Shown: positions 19,964-29,299, numbered from the stretch's first letter. The stretch: 64,000 nt of DNA from Variovorax sp. JS1663 (GCF_002157355.1 NZ_LYMK01000007.1:1-64000); one strand, 5' to 3'. Notes: a model not told the origin generated them from the letters alone. Numbers and translations: made by a program.

Positions 19964-20440
19964 ATGCCGACCCTGCATTCATCGACGCGCCGCGCCCTGG
20001 TCCGCGGCGCCGCGGCGGCGATCGCGCTGCCATCGCTCACCGCCTTCGCCCAGGCGCCGGCGCGCCAGCTGCGCATCGGCCACCAGAAGGGCTACCTGAG
20101 CCTGCTCAAGGGCCGCGGCACGCTGGAGAAGCGCCTGGCGCCCCTGAACGTCTCGCTCAAATGGACCGAGTTCACGGCCGGGCCGGTGCAGCTCGAGGCG
20201 CTCAACGTCGGCTCGATCGGCGCCGCGCACAGGGACGCGCTCGCCGGCGAGCTGGCCCAGTTGTGGGGCCTGCCCAAGCCGGTGGTCGACATCTCGATCG
20301 GTCGCACACGCTTCGGCACCGGGCCGGTCACGCGGGCCATCCTGGCGGAGCAGCAGAAGATCGCCGACACCTTCTTCTCGCTGGGCCTGATTCCGAAACA
20401 GATCAAGGTGCTCGAAGCCGCGGCACCCGGCATTGCCTGA
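19964..20440 (+). pseudogene. Truncated second ssuA (in-frame internal deletion)
   Basis: This open frame of 158 codons begins with a good signal peptide (ending SLTAFAQAPA) and the first 60 or so mature residues of an SsuA protein (LRIGHQKG, GTLEKRLAPLNVSLKW, LEALNVGSIGAA). It then jumps directly to the C-terminal end ([40 protein letters not shown]). Aligned with the intact SsuA just upstream, about 160 residues that form the ligand-binding core are missing while frame is kept. It is a distinct paralogue, not a fresh copy, since the remaining parts differ at many positions. It may still be secreted but cannot form a normal binding protein. Confidence 0.85.
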
Positions 20441-20453
20441 GGCGAATCACACC

Positions 20454-21623
20454 ATGCAAGTCTTCTGGTTTCTTCCCACCCACGGCGACAGCCGCTACCT
20501 CGGCAGCAGCGAGGGCGCGCGCCCGGTCGACCTGGCCTACCTGCAACAGGTCGCCGGCGCGGCCGACCAGCTCGGCTACGAAGGCGTTCTGATCCCCACC
20601 GGCCGCTCCTGCGAGGACCCGTGGGTCGTGGCCTCGAGCCTGATCGGCGTGACGCGCCGCCTGCGCTTCCTGGTCGCGGTGCGGCCCGGCCTGCACCAGC
20701 CCAGCCTGGCCGCGCGCATGGCGGCGACCTTCGACCGTCTCTCCGGCGGGCGCGTGCTGGTGAACCTCGTGACCGGCGGCGACCAGGCCGAGCTCGAGGG
20801 CGACGGCGTGTACCTCGACCATGCCGCGCGCTACGAGCAGTCGGCCGAGTTCATCCGCATCTGGCGCGAGATCATCGCGCGCAGCCATGAAGGGGAGGCC
20901 TTCGATTTCGAAGGGAAGCACCTGAGCGTGAAGGGCGCCAGGCTGCTCTATCCGCCGACGCAGAAGCCGTATCCTCCGGTGTGGTTCGGCGGCTCTTCCG
21001 CGGCGGCGCATGAGCTCGCGGCCGAGCAGGTCGACACGTATCTGACCTGGGGCGAGCCGCCCGCCGACGTGGCGAAGAAAGTGGCCGACGTGCGCGAGCG
21101 TGCTGCACGGAAAGGCCGCACGGTGAGCTTCGGCATCCGCCTGCACGTGATCGTGCGCGAGACCGAGGACGCGGCGTGGAAGGCCGCGGAAGACCTGATC
21201 AGCCGTCTGGACGACGAGACCGTGGTCCGCGCCCAGGCGGCCTTCGCGCGCATGGATTCGGAAGGCCAGCGCCGCATGGCCGCGCTGCATGGCCGTGGCG
21301 CCAAGCGCAGCCGGGCGGACCTGGAGATCGCGCCCAACCTCTGGGCCGGCGTGGGCCTGGTGCGCGGCGGCGCAGGCACGGCGCTGGTGGGCGATCCGAA
21401 GACGGTCGCGGCGCGCATCGAGGAATACGCGGCGCTCGGACTGGACAACTTCATCCTCTCCGGCTACCCGCACCTGGAGGAGGCTTACCGCTTCGCCGAG
21501 CTGGTGTTCCCGCTGCTGCCGCGCAAGCAGCACGCGACGCTGCCGGGCGGCTCGCTCACCGGGCCCTTCGGCGAGGTGGTCGCCAATCTCGATGCGCCTT
21601 CGCGCCTTCTTTCCCAGAGCTGA
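20454..21623 (+). CDS. ssuD: FMNH2-dependent alkanesulfonate monooxygenase
   Basis: A 389-residue luciferase-like TIM-barrel monooxygenase with SsuD hallmarks: [17 protein letters not shown] at the start, [26 protein letters not shown] segment ([18 protein letters not shown]), PPVWFGGSS and [18 protein letters not shown]. It desulfonates alkanesulfonates with O2 and FMNH2 to sulfite and an aldehyde, feeding sulfur assimilation. The ATG at 20454 follows the remnant ssuA by 13 bp, and ssuC begins 28 bp after its stop. It needs a flavin reductase; the FMN reductase-like gene at 24656 is a candidate partner (inference). Confidence 0.96.
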   Translation: MQVFWFLPTHGDSRYLGSSEGARPVDLAYLQQVAGAADQLGYEGVLIPTGRSCEDPWVVASSLIGVTRRLRFLVAVRPGLHQPSLAARMAATFDRLSGGRVLVNLVTGGDQAELEGDGVYLDHAARYEQSAEFIRIWREIIARSHEGEAFDFEGKHLSVKGARLLYPPTQKPYPPVWFGGSSAAAHELAAEQVDTYLTWGEPPADVAKKVADVRERAARKGRTVSFGIRLHVIVRETEDAAWKAAEDLISRLDDETVVRAQAAFARMDSEGQRRMAALHGRGAKRSRADLEIAPNLWAGVGLVRGGAGTALVGDPKTVAARIEEYAALGLDNFILSGYPHLEEAYRFAELVFPLLPRKQHATLPGGSLTGPFGEVVANLDAPSRLLSQS

Positions 21624-21651
21624 TGCGCCGATCGATGCAAAGGAACTCCCG

Positions 21652-22485
21652 ATGACCGAACAAGTGCAATCCTTGCCGGCCGAGGCGCCTTCTCTCGGCC
21701 CGGTCCGGGCCTTCGGCCTGAACGTCGCCCGGCGGCTGGTTCCCTGGCTCGTGCCCGTGGGCCTGATCGTGGTCTGGCAGATCGCCTCCTCGCTGGGCTG
21801 GCTGTCCACCCGCGTGCTGCCGGCACCCATCGACGTGGTCAAGGCCGCCTGGACGCTCACCGCTTCCGGCGAACTGTGGACCCACGTGAAGGTGAGCGCG
21901 GGCCGTGCGCTGCTGGGCCTGGGCATCGGCGGCGGGCTCGGCCTGGTGCTGGGCCTGCTGACGGGCTCGGTGCGCTTCTTCGAGACCCTGCTCGATTCCA
22001 CCATCCAGATGGTGCGCAACATCCCGGCGCTGGCGCTGATCCCGCTGGTGATCCTCTGGTTCGGCATCGACGAGTCGGCCAAGCTGTTCCTGATCTCGGT
22101 GTCGGTGTTCTTCCCGATCTATCTCAATACCTTCCACGGCATCCGCAACGTGGACCCGCAGCTCATCGAGATGGGCCGCACCTACGGGCTGTCGCGCTGG
22201 CAGCTCTACAGGGAGGTGATCCTGCCCGGCGCGCTGTCCTCCATCCTGGTGGGCCTGCGCTTCTCGCTGGGCCTGATGTGGGTGATCCTGATCGTGGCCG
22301 AGACCATCTCGGCACAGGCCGGCATCGGCTACCTCACGATGAACGCGCGCGAGTTCCTGCAGACCGACATCGTGCTGGTGGGCATCCTGCTGTACGCGCT
22401 GCTGGGCAAGCTGGCCGACGTGTTCGCCCGCGCGCTCGAACGCTGGTGGCTGCGCTGGCATCCCGGCTACCAATCGGCCGGCTGA
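21652..22485 (+). CDS. ssuC: Aliphatic sulfonate ABC transporter permease
   Basis: A 277-residue inner-membrane permease of the BPD type with about six helices. The EAA loop reads [31 protein letters not shown], split here as [11 protein letters not shown] then ILPGALSSI, which contacts SsuB. The [17 protein letters not shown] segment is typical of SsuC/TauC. It forms the transmembrane part of the sulfonate importer with SsuA and SsuB. Downstream spacing to ssuB is 14 bp with a GGAGAAACC ribosome site. Confidence 0.95.
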   Translation: MTEQVQSLPAEAPSLGPVRAFGLNVARRLVPWLVPVGLIVVWQIASSLGWLSTRVLPAPIDVVKAAWTLTASGELWTHVKVSAGRALLGLGIGGGLGLVLGLLTGSVRFFETLLDSTIQMVRNIPALALIPLVILWFGIDESAKLFLISVSVFFPIYLNTFHGIRNVDPQLIEMGRTYGLSRWQLYREVILPGALSSILVGLRFSLGLMWVILIVAETISAQAGIGYLTMNAREFLQTDIVLVGILLYALLGKLADVFARALERWWLRWHPGYQSAG

Positions 22486-22499
22486 GCCGGGGAGAAACC

Positions 22500-23336
22500 A
22501 TGAGCACGATTCTCGATTCCCGGCCCGTCGCCGACACGCACATCCCCCAGGGCGTGAAGCTGGAGGCGCGCGGCCTTCACAAGCGCTACGGCGCGCGCGA
22601 GGTGCTGCGCAACACACAGCTGACGATCGAGCCCGGCCAGTTCATCGCCATCGTGGGCCGCAGCGGCTGCGGCAAGAGCACGCTGCTGCGCCTGATCGCC
22701 GGGCTCGAGGAGGCTTCGGCGGGCGCCCTCTACACCGACGGCAAGCCCGTCGCCGGGCTGCACGACGACACGCGGATCATGTTCCAGGAGGCGCGCCTGC
22801 TGCCCTGGCGCCGCGTGCTCGACAACGTCACGCTGGGCCTGCCGGCGGAAGCCCGTCCGCGCGGCGAGGAGGTGCTGGCCCAGGTGGGCCTGGCCGATCG
22901 CAGGAACGAATGGCCTGCGCGCCTGTCCGGCGGGCAGCGCCAGCGCGTCTCGCTGGCGCGGGCCCTGGTGCACCACCCGCGCCTGCTGCTGCTCGACGAA
23001 CCGCTGGGCGCGCTGGATGCGCTGACGCGCATCGAGATGCACCGGCTGATCGAGAACCTCTGGCAGCGCCATCGCTTCACGGCACTCCTGGTCACGCACG
23101 ACGTGCAGGAGGCGGTGGCCTTGGCCGACCGCGTGATCCTGATCGAGGACGGCCGCATTGCACTGGACGAGCGCATCACGCTGGCGCGGCCGCGTTCGCA
23201 GGGTGACCCGGCCTTCGCCGCGATCGAGAAGCGCATCCTCGACCGCGTGCTGCAGAAGCCCGCCGGCGACGCCGAGCCCATCGACGATCCGTCCTGGCTG
23301 GCCCGACCGGCGCACGAGCTGCGCTGGGCCGTCTGA
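22500..23336 (+). CDS. ssuB: Aliphatic sulfonate ABC transporter ATP-binding protein
   Basis: A 278-residue importer ATPase with Walker [11 protein letters not shown]-loop [11 protein letters not shown] (the FQEARLLPW form is typical of SsuB/TauB), signature [15 protein letters not shown], Walker [13 protein letters not shown] and switch [15 protein letters not shown]. It energises SsuC. The last member of the transport trio, it is followed 43 bp later by the small TOBE protein gene. Confidence 0.95.
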   Translation: MSTILDSRPVADTHIPQGVKLEARGLHKRYGAREVLRNTQLTIEPGQFIAIVGRSGCGKSTLLRLIAGLEEASAGALYTDGKPVAGLHDDTRIMFQEARLLPWRRVLDNVTLGLPAEARPRGEEVLAQVGLADRRNEWPARLSGGQRQRVSLARALVHHPRLLLLDEPLGALDALTRIEMHRLIENLWQRHRFTALLVTHDVQEAVALADRVILIEDGRIALDERITLARPRSQGDPAFAAIEKRILDRVLQKPAGDAEPIDDPSWLARPAHELRWAV

Positions 23337-23379
23337 TCCCCTTTTGTCTGTCACCCATCCCAACCCGAAGGAGTCTTGC

Positions 23380-23595
23380 ATGTCCATCCAAGCCATCAAC
23401 GTCCGCAACCAGTTCAAGGGCAAGGTCCGCGAGATCATCCGCGGCGACGTCGTCTCCGAGGTCGACGTCGAGACCGCCTGGGGCATCGTGACCTCGGTCA
23501 TCACCACGCGCTCGGTCGACGAGCTGCAGCTGAAGGTGGGCTCCGACGTCGTGGCACTGGTCAAGTCCACCGAGGTGTCGATCGCCAAGCTCTGA
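23380..23595 (+). CDS. Single-TOBE-domain molybdopterin-binding (Mop-like) protein
   Basis: A 71-residue protein consisting of one TOBE/Mop domain (INVRNQFKGKVREIIRG, SEVDVETAWGIVTSVITTRS, VGSDVVALVKSTEVSIAKL). Mop-type proteins bind oxyanions such as molybdate or tungstate, and possibly sulfate, as oligomers. An AAGGAG site precedes the ATG. Its place between ssuB and a serine acetyltransferase gene ties it to sulfur oxyanion handling or to discrimination of sulfate and molybdate (inference). Confidence 0.88.
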   Translation: MSIQAINVRNQFKGKVREIIRGDVVSEVDVETAWGIVTSVITTRSVDELQLKVGSDVVALVKSTEVSIAKL

Positions 23596-23663
23596 GGGCC
23601 TAATCCCTCCGGCCACGCCGGGCGCCTGTTGACGTGACAATGGGCGCCCAGAAGGAGAGAACC

Positions 23664-24569
23664 ATGGCCGGATTCGAAGTGGGCGAGATCGTCGCGGCGC
23701 TGCGGGGGGCGCGCGAGGAATGGCGCGATGCCCAGCGGCGATCACGCGAGCCGGGCAGCCGCGAGTTTCCATCGCGCGAGGCACTGGCCGCGATCGTGGA
23801 GTCGCTCAAGGGCGCCTTGTTCCCGATGCGCCTCGGGCCGCCCGAGCTGCGGCAGGAGAGCGAGGATTTCTACGTGGGCCACACGCTGGATTCGGCGCTG
23901 CAGTCGCTGCTCACGCAGGCGCGGCTGGAGCTGCGCTACAGCGCGCGCCACCAACCGCGCGACCCGGCCGAGATCGACGCCGAGGCCACGCAGGCCATCC
24001 GCGCCTTCGCCGCCGCGCTGCCGACCATCCGCCGCCTGCTCGATGGCGACGTGCTCGCCGCCTACCAGGGCGACCCGGCCGCGCGCAGCGTCGACGAGGT
24101 GCTGCTGTGCTATCCCGGCATCCTGGCGATGATCCATCACCGCCTGGCGCACCAGCTCTACGACCATGGCCTGCCGCTGCTGGCGCGCATCGTGGCCGAG
24201 CTCGCGCATGCGCAGACCGGCATCGACATCCATCCCGGCGCACGGATCGACGCCGGCTTCTTCATCGACCACGGCACCGGTGTCGTGATCGGCGAGACCA
24301 CCGTGATCGGCAAGCGCGTGCGGCTCTACCAGGCCGTGACGCTGGGCGCCAAGCGCTTCCCGACCGATCCCGACGGCAAATTGCAGAAGGGCCTGCCGCG
24401 GCATCCGATCGTGGAGGACGACGTGGTGATCTACGCGGGCGCGACCATCCTCGGCCGTGTGACGCTGGGCAAGGGCGCGGTCATCGGCGGCAACACCTGG
24501 ATCACCGACGACGTGCCGGCCGGCGCCAACATCACCCAGGCCATGCTGCAGAAGGCCGGGTGCGATTGA
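23664..24569 (+). CDS. Serine O-acetyltransferase (long-type, EpsC/SAT)
   Basis: A 301-residue hexapeptide acyltransferase. A helical N-terminal half is followed by the left-handed beta helix with conserved TGIDIHPGARI, FFIDHGTGVVIGETTVIG and VVIYAGATILGRVTLGKGA. It acetylates serine from acetyl-CoA to O-acetylserine, the acceptor of sulfide in cysteine synthesis and the co-inducer-yielding metabolite of CysB regulation. The AAGGAG before ATG 23664 decides the start over an upstream ATG ten codons earlier. Position after ssu genes links sulfonate sulfur to cysteine formation. Confidence 0.94.
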   Translation: MAGFEVGEIVAALRGAREEWRDAQRRSREPGSREFPSREALAAIVESLKGALFPMRLGPPELRQESEDFYVGHTLDSALQSLLTQARLELRYSARHQPRDPAEIDAEATQAIRAFAAALPTIRRLLDGDVLAAYQGDPAARSVDEVLLCYPGILAMIHHRLAHQLYDHGLPLLARIVAELAHAQTGIDIHPGARIDAGFFIDHGTGVVIGETTVIGKRVRLYQAVTLGAKRFPTDPDGKLQKGLPRHPIVEDDVVIYAGATILGRVTLGKGAVIGGNTWITDDVPAGANITQAMLQKAGCD

Positions 24570-24573
24570 GCGA

Positions 24574-24597
24574 TTGAACTTTTCCAGAAAAGGTCAA
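24574..24597. other. Dyad between serine acetyltransferase and flavin reductase genes
   Basis: Ten-base arms TTGAACTTTT and AAAAGGTCAA (9 of 10 complementary) flank four bases, directly after the acetyltransferase stop and 58 bp before the next ATG. It is AT-rich against its surroundings. It could be a weak terminator or an operator for the downstream gene. Confidence 0.35.
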
Positions 24598-24655
24598 AGC
24601 CGCTTCGCATAATCGGCCGGGCCTTTTCATCCATCCCTCATCCAAGGAGTTTTGC

Positions 24656-25207
24656 ATGGCCCAGACCCGCATCGCCGTCATCGTCGGCAGCCTGCGCAAG
24701 GATTCGTTCAACCGCAAGCTCGCGCTCGCGATCGCCCACCTCGCGCCCTCGGACTTCACCTTCGAGCACCTGCGCATCGACGATCTGCCGCTCTACAACC
24801 AGGATGAAGACGGCAACCAGGCGCCTGCGGTCAAGCGCCTGAAGTCGGAGATCGCGGCGGCGCAGGGCCTGCTGTTCGTGACGCCGGAATACAACCGCTC
24901 GATGCCCGGTGTGCTCAAGAACGCGATCGACAACGCCTCGCGGCCGTATGGGCAGAGCGCGTGGGCCGGCAAGCCGGCGGGCGTGATCGGCATTTCTGTC
25001 GGCGCCATCGGCACGGCGCTGGCGCAGCAGCACCTGCGCAACGTGCTGGCCTACCTGGACGTGCCCACCATGGGCCAGCCCGAAGCCTTCATCCAGAACA
25101 AGGAAGGCCTCTTCGACGACAAGGGCCACATCGCCGAAGACAGCAAGAAATTCCTGCAGGGCTGGGTGGACCGCTACGTCGCCTGGGTCAAGCGCCACGG
25201 CGCCTGA
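24656..25207 (+). CDS. NAD(P)H-dependent FMN reductase, flavodoxin fold
   Basis: A 183-residue flavoprotein of the NADPH-dependent FMN reductase family (ChrR/YieF/SsuE relatives). The FMN phosphate loop is GSLRKDSFNRKLA near residues 11-23, followed by LPLYNQDED and the flavin-contacting TPEYNRSMPGVLKNAIDN. It could reduce FMN for SsuD or quinones and other acceptors. Proximity to ssu genes supports the first; family resemblance to ChrR supports the second. AAGGAG precedes the ATG. Confidence 0.9.
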   Translation: MAQTRIAVIVGSLRKDSFNRKLALAIAHLAPSDFTFEHLRIDDLPLYNQDEDGNQAPAVKRLKSEIAAAQGLLFVTPEYNRSMPGVLKNAIDNASRPYGQSAWAGKPAGVIGISVGAIGTALAQQHLRNVLAYLDVPTMGQPEAFIQNKEGLFDDKGHIAEDSKKFLQGWVDRYVAWVKRHGA

Positions 25208-25225
25208 TCCCGTAGAAGGGGAGAA

Positions 25226-25242
25226 GGGGCGCGCTGCGCCCC
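25226..25242. terminator. Hairpin between convergent flavin reductase and azoR genes
   Basis: Arms GGGGCGC and GCGCCCC with a 3-base loop lie in the 44 bp between two convergent stop codons. No T-tract follows on either strand, so intrinsic termination would be weak. Confidence 0.4.
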
Positions 25243-25251
25243 CCACTGCCG

Positions 25252-25899
25252 TCAGGCCACCAGCGCAGCACGTTCCTGGTTCGCGGCAACGCCTGCCGCG
25301 GCCAGGATGTCGGCTCGTGCGGCGCTCAGCGCAGCAGCGCGGGGTTCGTCGCCCATCGCCACGCCCTCGGCACGGACGAAGCGCACGTCAGTGATGCCGA
25401 AGAAGCCGAACACCACCTTCAGGTAGCTCTCCTGGTGCTCCAGGGCCTGGCCGCCTTCGCTGGTCGAGTAGACGCCGCCGCGGGTGGAGACCACGATCAC
25501 CGTCTTGCCGCCGGCCAGGCCGACCGGGCCCTTGTCGGTGTACTTGAAGGTGCGGCCGACCTGCGCCAGGCGGTCGATCCAGGCCTTCAGCTGCGTCGGC
25601 ACGCTGAAGTTGTAGAGCGGGGCGCCGACGACGATCACGTCCGACGCCAGGAACTGGCTCACCAGCCGCTCCGAGACGGCGTTCTCGCGAACCTGCGCTT
25701 CGGTGGGGTTGGGTTGCGCGGCGCCCTTGATGGCGAGCGCGTCGACATTGAAGTGGTTGGGGGCGTCCACGGCCAGGTCGAGGTAGTCGACCGTCGTGTT
25801 CGGATGGCTTCGGCCCCATTCGGCCACCACTTCCGCGGTGAGCTGGCGGGAAACGGAGTGGGTGCCCAGGACGCTGGAATCGACGTGCAGCAGTTTCAT
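25252..25899 (-). CDS. azoR: FMN-dependent NADH-azoreductase / quinone reductase
   Basis: A 215-residue flavodoxin-fold enzyme of the AzoR/AcpD family: [20 protein letters not shown] at the phosphate loop, [18 protein letters not shown] contacting flavin, and VSTRGGVYS. It reduces azo bonds and quinones by two electrons with NADH and guards against thiol and quinone stress. ATG 25899 is chosen over a TTG two codons upstream; an AGAGAG stretch lies about 9 bases before. It is divergent from the LysR gene at 26034, which very likely regulates it. Confidence 0.93.
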   Translation of the reverse strand: MKLLHVDSSVLGTHSVSRQLTAEVVAEWGRSHPNTTVDYLDLAVDAPNHFNVDALAIKGAAQPNPTEAQVRENAVSERLVSQFLASDVIVVGAPLYNFSVPTQLKAWIDRLAQVGRTFKYTDKGPVGLAGGKTVIVVSTRGGVYSTSEGGQALEHQESYLKVVFGFFGITDVRFVRAEGVAMGDEPRAAALSAARADILAAAGVAANQERAALVA

Positions 25900-26007
25900 G
25901 ATCAATCGCTCTCTTTCGATGGTTGCGCCGGCACGGGATCGGTCGGCATGGGGGATAGTCTATTTTTGAGTCGACTGATTGATAAGTCGGCGAAATTGAC
26001 ACAGTTC

Positions 26008-26023
26008 GTCCTGTTGGTAGGAC
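26008..26023. promoter_or_regulatory. Palindromic operator candidate in azoR-lysR intergenic region
   Basis: GTCCT-GTTGGT-AGGAC is a perfect 5 bp dyad ending 10 bases before the lysR ATG. A TTGACA hexamer at 25996-26001 lies just upstream. The position fits autorepression by the LysR-type protein while activating azoR on the other side of the 134 bp divergent gap. Functional assignment is inference. Confidence 0.45.
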
Positions 26024-26033
26024 AATCCAGGCC

Positions 26034-26948
26034 ATGCAAGACCTCAACGACATGGTTTTCTTCGCCGAGGTGGCCGAGCACGGCGGCTTCGCCGCCGCAG
26101 GCAGGGCGCTGGGCATCCCCAAATCGCGACTGTCGCGCCGGGTCGCCGACCTGGAGGCGCGCCTGGGCGTGCAACTGCTGCAGCGCAGTACCCGCCAGCT
26201 GTCCCTGACGCCGGCCGGGGAGCTCTACCTGCGCCACAGCCTGGCGATGCGCGATGCCGCCGAAGCGGCCGCCGAAGCCATCGCCCAGGTGCAGACCGAG
26301 CCGCGCGGCCTGGTGCGCATCAGCTGTCCGATCACGCTGGCGCAGAGCGGCATGGGCGTGCTGGTGTCCCAGTTCATGCTGCGCTACCCCGCGGTGCAGA
26401 TCGAGATGCGCATCCTGAACCGGGCCGTGGACCCGATCGAGGAGGGCATCGACCTGGCCCTGCGGGTGCGGCCCGTGATCGAGGACAGCACCACCCTGGT
26501 GGCCAAGCAGTTGGCCATCGCCCGGGGCGTGCTGGTGGCCAGCCCCGAGCTGCTGCGGCGGCAGGGCCCGGTGGTCGCGGTGGACGGGCTCGGACGTCTG
26601 GATACCGTCGCCCAGACGGCCGCCGACGGGCGGGTCAGTTGGCAGCTGGAGGGCCCCAACGGCGCCACCCACACCATGCAGCACAGGCCGCGCTACCTGG
26701 CCGACGACCTGCTGACCCTGAAGGCCGCCGTGGTGGAGGGCGTCGGCGCCAGCATCCTGCCCGACTACATGTGCAAGGAGGACCTCGCAGCGGGCCGGCT
26801 GGTCGAGGTGCTGCCGGGCTGGGGGCCGGCGCCCGGCATCCTGCACGCCGTGTTCCCCTCGCGCCGGGCGCTGGTGCCGGCGATCCGCCGCCTGATCGAT
26901 TACCTGGCCGAGCACAGCGAGGCGGGAGGTTTCAGGTTGACGGTCTGA
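26034..26948 (+). CDS. LysR-family transcriptional regulator (probable azoR regulator)
   Basis: A 304-residue LTTR. The N-terminal winged HTH reads DMVFFAEVAEHGGFAAAG then LGIPKSRLSRRVADLEARLG and LLQRSTRQLSLT. The C-terminal part is the periplasmic-binding-like effector domain. The subgroup (DLNDMVFFAEV start) is the AaeR/YhaJ-like cluster that often responds to quinones, phenols or electrophiles. Divergent from azoR, so it probably controls the azoreductase. The stop lies 5 bp before the second sulfur operator, so read-through is possible. Confidence 0.92.
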   Translation: MQDLNDMVFFAEVAEHGGFAAAGRALGIPKSRLSRRVADLEARLGVQLLQRSTRQLSLTPAGELYLRHSLAMRDAAEAAAEAIAQVQTEPRGLVRISCPITLAQSGMGVLVSQFMLRYPAVQIEMRILNRAVDPIEEGIDLALRVRPVIEDSTTLVAKQLAIARGVLVASPELLRRQGPVVAVDGLGRLDTVAQTAADGRVSWQLEGPNGATHTMQHRPRYLADDLLTLKAAVVEGVGASILPDYMCKEDLAAGRLVEVLPGWGPAPGILHAVFPSRRALVPAIRRLIDYLAEHSEAGGFRLTV

Positions 26949-26953
26949 GCGCG

Positions 26954-26969
26954 TTCCTTATTCGCTATA
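26954..26969 (+). promoter_or_regulatory. Putative CysB/SsuR-type operator, site 2
   Basis: The 16-mer TTCCTTATTCGCTATA lies 97 bp before the peroxiredoxin ATG and agrees at 14 of 16 bases with site 1 at 17656-17671. The surrounding 50 bases are notably AT-rich for this genome, as expected of a promoter. It heads the series peroxiredoxin, hydrolase, sulfate receptor, cysT, cysW, cysA, dsbB. Confidence 0.5.
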
Positions 26970-27066
26970 TGCCATATTCAAACAAGTAGATATTCGTTTG
27001 GCTTTGAAGCGATGCTCCGGAGAATCGGCGCTCCCTTCATTCCCCCCAAGAAGAAAGCGAGCGACC

Positions 27067-27708
27067 ATGGCAACCCTGCGCCTCGGCGACACGGCCCCGA
27101 ATTTCACCCAGGACTCGAGCGAAGGCCCCATCGACTTTTATCAGTGGGCCGGTGATGCCTGGGTCGTGCTGTTCTCCCACCCGGCCGATTTCACGCCGGT
27201 GTGCACCACCGAGCTGGGCAAGACGGCGGCGCTGTCGGGCGAGTTCGCCCGGCGCGGCGTCAAGCCGATCGCGATCAGCGTCGATCCCGCGGACAAGCAC
27301 AGGGAGTGGATCGGCGACATCAACGAGACGCAGAACACCACCGTCAACTTCCCGATCCTGGCCGACGCGGACCGCAAGGTTGCCGACCTCTACGACCTGA
27401 TCCACCCGAACGCCTCGGCCACCGCCACGGTGCGCAGCGTGTTCATCATCGATCCGAAGAAGGTGATCCGCACCACCATCACCTACCCGGCGAGCACGGG
27501 CCGCAACTTCGACGAGATCCTGCGCGTGATCGACTCGCTGCAACTCACCGACAGCCACAAGGTGGCGACCCCGGCGAACTGGCGCGACGGCGACGACGTC
27601 GTGATCCTCCCCAGCCTGCAGGACCCGGCCGAGATCGCCCAGCGCTTTCCCAAGGGCTACCAGGCCGTGCGGCCGTACCTGCGCCTGACGCCGCAGCCCA
27701 ACCGCTGA
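27067..27708 (+). CDS. 1-Cys peroxiredoxin (Prx6 type)
   Basis: A 213-residue peroxiredoxin with the peroxidatic Cys46 in SHPADFTPVCTTE. No other cysteine exists in the chain, so it is a 1-Cys enzyme. The Prx6-type C-terminal extension is present (RDGDDVVILPSLQDPAE, KGYQAVRPYLRLTPQP). It reduces hydrogen peroxide and alkyl hydroperoxides using an external thiol. It is the first gene behind the sulfur operator, suggesting peroxide defence is induced together with sulfate uptake when cysteine is short (inference). Confidence 0.94.
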   Translation: MATLRLGDTAPNFTQDSSEGPIDFYQWAGDAWVVLFSHPADFTPVCTTELGKTAALSGEFARRGVKPIAISVDPADKHREWIGDINETQNTTVNFPILADADRKVADLYDLIHPNASATATVRSVFIIDPKKVIRTTITYPASTGRNFDEILRVIDSLQLTDSHKVATPANWRDGDDVVILPSLQDPAEIAQRFPKGYQAVRPYLRLTPQPNR

Positions 27709-27722
27709 GCTGGAGCCGCTGC

Positions 27723-28301
27723 GTGAGCCACCCGAACATCATCATCGTCCCCGGCTGGCGCGACTCCGGCCCGGGCCACTGGCAGAGCCTGTGGGCCGAG
27801 CGCATGCAGGGCGCCGTGCGGGTGGTGCAGGACGACTGGATCACGCCCAAGCGCGAGGCCTGGGTGGCGGCGCTCGAGAAGCTGGTGCTCGAAAGCCCGC
27901 GGCCGGTGGTGATCGCCGCCCACAGTCTGGGCTGCATTGCGACCGTGCACTTGTCCGAGGCGGCCGCGAGCCGCATCCGCGGGGCGCTGCTGGTCGCGCC
28001 GGCCGACCCGGAACGGCGCGCCGTGCTCAGCGACTTCGCGCCCGTTCCCTATGCCAAGCTGCCGTACCGCAGCATCCTGGTGGCCAGCAGCAACGACCCC
28101 TATTGCCCGGTGCGCCTGGCCGGCGCCTATGCCCGCGCCTGGGGCAGCGAATTCGTTCGCATGCAGAATGCCGGCCATATCAACATCGATTCGGGGCATG
28201 GTGACTGGCCGCTTGGCCTGGCGCTGCTCCAATCGTTGACGGACGAGCCCGCGACGCCGATGGCCGCCCGACCCAAATTCGAACCACTGGCAACCCTATG
28301 A
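27723..28301 (+). CDS. RBBP9/YdeN-family alpha/beta hydrolase
   Basis: A 192-residue serine hydrolase of the RBBP9 family: [17 protein letters not shown] at the start, nucleophile Ser68 in AAHSLGC, Asp in SSNDPYCP and His in [10 protein letters not shown]. The start is a GTG at 27723 with GGAG eight bases upstream, 14 bp after the peroxiredoxin stop. Its end overlaps the next gene as ATGA, so it is translationally coupled to the sulfate receptor. Substrate unknown; the operon position hints at a sulfur-related ester or thioester (weak inference). Confidence 0.88.
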   Translation: MSHPNIIIVPGWRDSGPGHWQSLWAERMQGAVRVVQDDWITPKREAWVAALEKLVLESPRPVVIAAHSLGCIATVHLSEAAASRIRGALLVAPADPERRAVLSDFAPVPYAKLPYRSILVASSNDPYCPVRLAGAYARAWGSEFVRMQNAGHINIDSGHGDWPLGLALLQSLTDEPATPMAARPKFEPLATL

Positions 28302-29299
28302 CTTCCAGAACCATCAAGACGATCCTCGGCACGCTCGCACTGGCGGCCGCTGGCGCTGCCTCGGCCCAGACCTTGCTCAACGTCTCCTACGACGTCGCGC
28401 GCGAGTTCTACAAGGACTACAACGCCGCCTTCGTCGCGAACTACAAGAAGACGACGGGCAAGGACGTCAAGGTCGACCAGTCCCACGCCGGCTCCAGCGC
28501 GCAGGCCCGGGCCGTCGCCGATGGGCTGGAGGCCGACGTGGTGACCATGAACACCAGCACCGACGTCGACTTCCTGGCCAACGCAGGCGTGGTCGCCAAG
28601 GACTGGTCCAAGCGCTTCCCGCAGAACGCGGCGCCCACCACCTCGACCATGCTGTTCCTCACGCGCAACGGCAACCCCAAGGGCATCAAGGACTGGGACG
28701 ACCTGGTCAAGCCCGGCGTCCAGGTGGTGATCGTCAATCCCAAGACCGGCGGCAACGGCCGCTACGCGTACCTCGCTGCCTGGGGCTACGTGAAGAAGAA
28801 GGGCGGCAGCGACACCCAGGCCGCCGAATTCGTGGGCAAGCTGTTCAAGAACGTCCCGGTGCTGGCCCGCGGCGGCCGCGACGCGACCACCGCGTTCCTG
28901 CAGCGCAACATCGGCGACGTGCTGATCACCTTCGAGTCGGAGGTGGTGTCCATCGACCGCGAATTCGGCGCCGGCAAGGTCGATGCGGTCTACCCCTCGA
29001 TCAGCATCCTGGCCGAGAACCCGGTGGCCGTGGTCGAGCGCACGGTGGCCAAGAAGGGCACCGGCGAGCTGGCCAAGGCCTACCTCGACTACCTCTACTC
29101 CGACGAGGCGCAGGAGATCGCCGCCAAGCATGCGCTGCGTCCGCGTTCCGAGGCGGTGCTCAAGAAGCACGCCGCGACCTTCAAGCCCCTGCAGCTCTTC
29201 ACGGTGCAGGAACTCTTCGGCAGCCTCGGCGATGCACAGAAGGTGCACTTCAACGACGGCGGCCAGTTCGACAAGCTGTACACGCCCGGCGCGAAGTAG
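28298..29299 (+). CDS. sbp: Sulfate ABC transporter substrate-binding protein, Sec-exported
   Basis: A 333-residue receptor with a typical Sec signal ending GAASAQ and sulfate-binding motifs [43 protein letters not shown] and [19 protein letters not shown]. It lies directly before cysT, cysW and cysA and so is the cognate receptor of this importer. It differs from the Tat-exported paralogue at 17717 in signal type and at many positions. It starts inside the stop of the preceding hydrolase gene. Confidence 0.95.
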   Translation: MTSRTIKTILGTLALAAAGAASAQTLLNVSYDVAREFYKDYNAAFVANYKKTTGKDVKVDQSHAGSSAQARAVADGLEADVVTMNTSTDVDFLANAGVVAKDWSKRFPQNAAPTTSTMLFLTRNGNPKGIKDWDDLVKPGVQVVIVNPKTGGNGRYAYLAAWGYVKKKGGSDTQAAEFVGKLFKNVPVLARGGRDATTAFLQRNIGDVLITFESEVVSIDREFGAGKVDAVYPSISILAENPVAVVERTVAKKGTGELAKAYLDYLYSDEAQEIAAKHALRPRSEAVLKKHAATFKPLQLFTVQELFGSLGDAQKVHFNDGGQFDKLYTPGAK

